This document shows, in pieces, positions 19,822 through 20,965 of a stretch of 20,965 bases of DNA. Both the position numbers and the translations under genes were made by a program. How positions within the stretch are numbered: the stretch's first letter is position 1; each line of letters starts with the position of its first letter. The DNA comes from a virus. The DNA is taken from IMG/VR virus record IMGVR_UViG_3300036768_001517, positions 1-20,965 of that record; one strand, 5' to 3'. The notes under the pieces were generated by a model. That model searched no databases and was not told the DNA's origin. It was given only the letters and a program-made list of their open reading frames with translations.

Positions 19822-20965
19822 CTAGACCCGGTAGAGCCTGGCCGCAAAATAGCGCATTGCCGGCCTTCCCCCGGTAAAGCAATTCTCGCGTACAATCGCC
19901 AAACCACGCCCGACGAGGTCCGACAAAATCTCGGCCCGCTCCTTGGCCGGCAGCCCGCAGCGGTTTGCGATGCCGGTGCCTGTTATTCCGGCCTGTCCGG
20001 CGGAATCAATTATTCGCCAAATCCGCTTGAACTTGGCGTCGTACGCCGAGCCCGCCGCCGACACATGGCGACTGGCAAGGTAGATCATTCGTCTGGTCAA
20101 ATAATCGATCAGCTCGGTAGCCCAAACCGCATCCGCTGCCGCGATAATGGCCTGGTCGCGGGCGCCGCTCACGGCCCGGAGGAGGGCCAGCTTTCTGGCC
20201 TGCTCAACGGCACGCACCCAAACCGGCCCCAGCGGATCACCCAGCCGGCGACGCTCTGCCTCGGCCATTTCTTCGAGTCGTTCGAAGACCGCCTCGGCCT
20301 CCGGTCGCGTCGGAATGATGATTGGCGATGGGTCCATCTGCGGCACACTCGACAGGTTGCCGCCGGGGTTAAACGATCCCCAAAAGCGAGCCACGTCAAG
20401 CAGGCTTTCGGGCGGCCGGTCTATCGATGGTTTTTGCTTCTTCGCGTCCGCGTCGCCCTCAAAGATGAGCGTGCGACTGTAAAACCCCTCGGTGATGCCC
20501 TCGGTCGTAAAACTGTCGTACAGCGACTGCGGTACCGTCGTACCGTGGATGACGGCATGCGGCTGGTGGATCGTCTTGATTTTCTTCGTTTCGGCGTACG
20601 CCTGGCCGACATAGCTCGATCCGCTGCGTGTATATACGCTCATGAAGACGCTAATAATTTCGTACAAATGTTTTTGACGAGCATCACCGAGTGTCTTCAG
20701 ATAGCGACCAATCTCGTCGATCTGAAAAAGCATCGCCGGATGTTCGGCCAGCACGCTGACCAGACCCGCAGAAGACGCCGCTCCCTCGCCCAGCATCTCC
20801 GACAAGCCGACGAGTCGCATGATCTCGGTGTTCACCTCACGCGCCCGCTCCTTGCCCGATCCGCTCCCGGATACCGCCAGGCAATAGATGTTTGTACGCG
20901 TCTTGTGGTCGTCCTGAACTTTGCGGCCGGTCAGCACGGACAGCAGGCATAGCGCCCCGGCCAGA
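19822..20965 (-). CDS. DUF3987-type P-loop helicase/primase-associated protein, 5' end outside window
   Basis: The frame is open to the right edge, with LAGALCLLSVLTGRKV preceding the first possible start (GTG 20937). The N terminus is therefore missing and the visible part is about 381 aa. A P-loop reads VSGSGSGKERAR and a Walker B-like strand reads AMLFQIDEIGRYL. The block HAVIHGTTVPQSLYDSF, then TEGFYSRTLIFEG, matches the usual 'gx.tp..l...l..e.l.nGfl.R.l' region of DUF3987 ATPases. These occur as C-terminal parts of phage and plasmid primase/helicases. The C terminus, with GITGTGIANRCGLPAKERAE and then LVGRGLAIV, looks like a winged helix. It probably acts in phage DNA replication. Stop TAG is at 19822. 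Confidence 0.82.
   Translation of the reverse strand, partial: LAGALCLLSVLTGRKVQDDHKTRTNIYCLAVSGSGSGKERAREVNTEIMRLVGLSEMLGEGAASSAGLVSVLAEHPAMLFQIDEIGRYLKTLGDARQKHLYEIISVFMSVYTRSGSSYVGQAYAETKKIKTIHQPHAVIHGTTVPQSLYDSFTTEGITEGFYSRTLIFEGDADAKKQKPSIDRPPESLLDVARFWGSFNPGGNLSSVPQMDPSPIIIPTRPEAEAVFERLEEMAEAERRRLGDPLGPVWVRAVEQARKLALLRAVSGARDQAIIAAADAVWATELIDYLTRRMIYLASRHVSAAGSAYDAKFKRIWRIIDSAGQAGITGTGIANRCGLPAKERAEILSDLVGRGLAIVRENCFTGGRPAMRYFAARLYRV

Noticed and set aside
20065-20952. 295-codon plus-strand ORF opposite the DUF3987-type gene
   Set aside because: Its Arg-rich composition has no domain and it mirrors a recognisable ATPase frame.

Overview
The window is one continuous block of a tailed-phage genome or prophage with a long non-contractile tail (siphovirus type). 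All genes but one read leftward on the minus strand, so biological order runs from high to low coordinates. It is GC-rich, genes are packed with TGATG, ATGA or TAATG junctions, and GTG and TTG starts are frequent. The tail-assembly T domain, the capsid gene set and the end cluster (Cys-rich protein, then zinc-ribbon protein with a glycosyltransferase-like region) resemble phages and prophages of Planctomycetota. That host assignment is inferred from recalled family resemblance, not from a search. No integrase, repressor, tRNA or bacterial housekeeping gene is visible, so free phage and prophage cannot be told apart here.

Layout in transcription order. (1) 20965-19304, replication and nucleotide metabolism: a P-loop DUF3987-type helicase/primase-like protein cut by the window edge, then a small dATP/dGTP diphosphohydrolase-like protein. 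Between them lie an AT-rich tract and an 18-unit TG microsatellite. (2) 19303-16490, a membrane/cell-envelope cassette: a non-coding stretch with strong hairpins, a YiiX-type papain-like protein, a 42-aa membrane peptide, a C39-like lipoprotein, three more small proteins (two membrane-bound) and an XhlA-like holin accessory candidate. This is the best candidate lysis region, though no classical endolysin is recognisable. (3) 16486-14288, a 732-aa fibre-like protein ending in a probable SGNH hydrolase domain. (4) 14238-8345, a head module in lambda order: large terminase, gpW-like joiner, portal, protease with an in-frame nested scaffold, major capsid protein. (5) 8333-6557: a terminator-like hairpin, then a cement-like protein and three connector or tail-completion proteins. 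(6) 6530-3629: tail tube, tail assembly chaperone G with a -1 frameshift product G-T at a T TTT TTC site, and a short tape measure protein. (7) 3618-594: four minus-strand proteins, probably tail tip or distal tail, plus one opposing plus-strand gene. (8) 582-1: a zinc-ribbon/glycosyltransferase-like protein running off the left edge.

The most unusual point is the plus-strand gene at 2685-3128. Its ATG overlaps the ATG of the opposing gene at a shared CATG, and it carries a 12-residue peptide (RGGMGEEVKWLG) identical to one near the C terminus of the tape measure protein. The two DNA copies differ at five positions, all synonymous. They form an inverted pair about 1 kb apart in matching reading frames, which suggests either a docking motif under selection or the relic of a C-terminus-swapping inversion.
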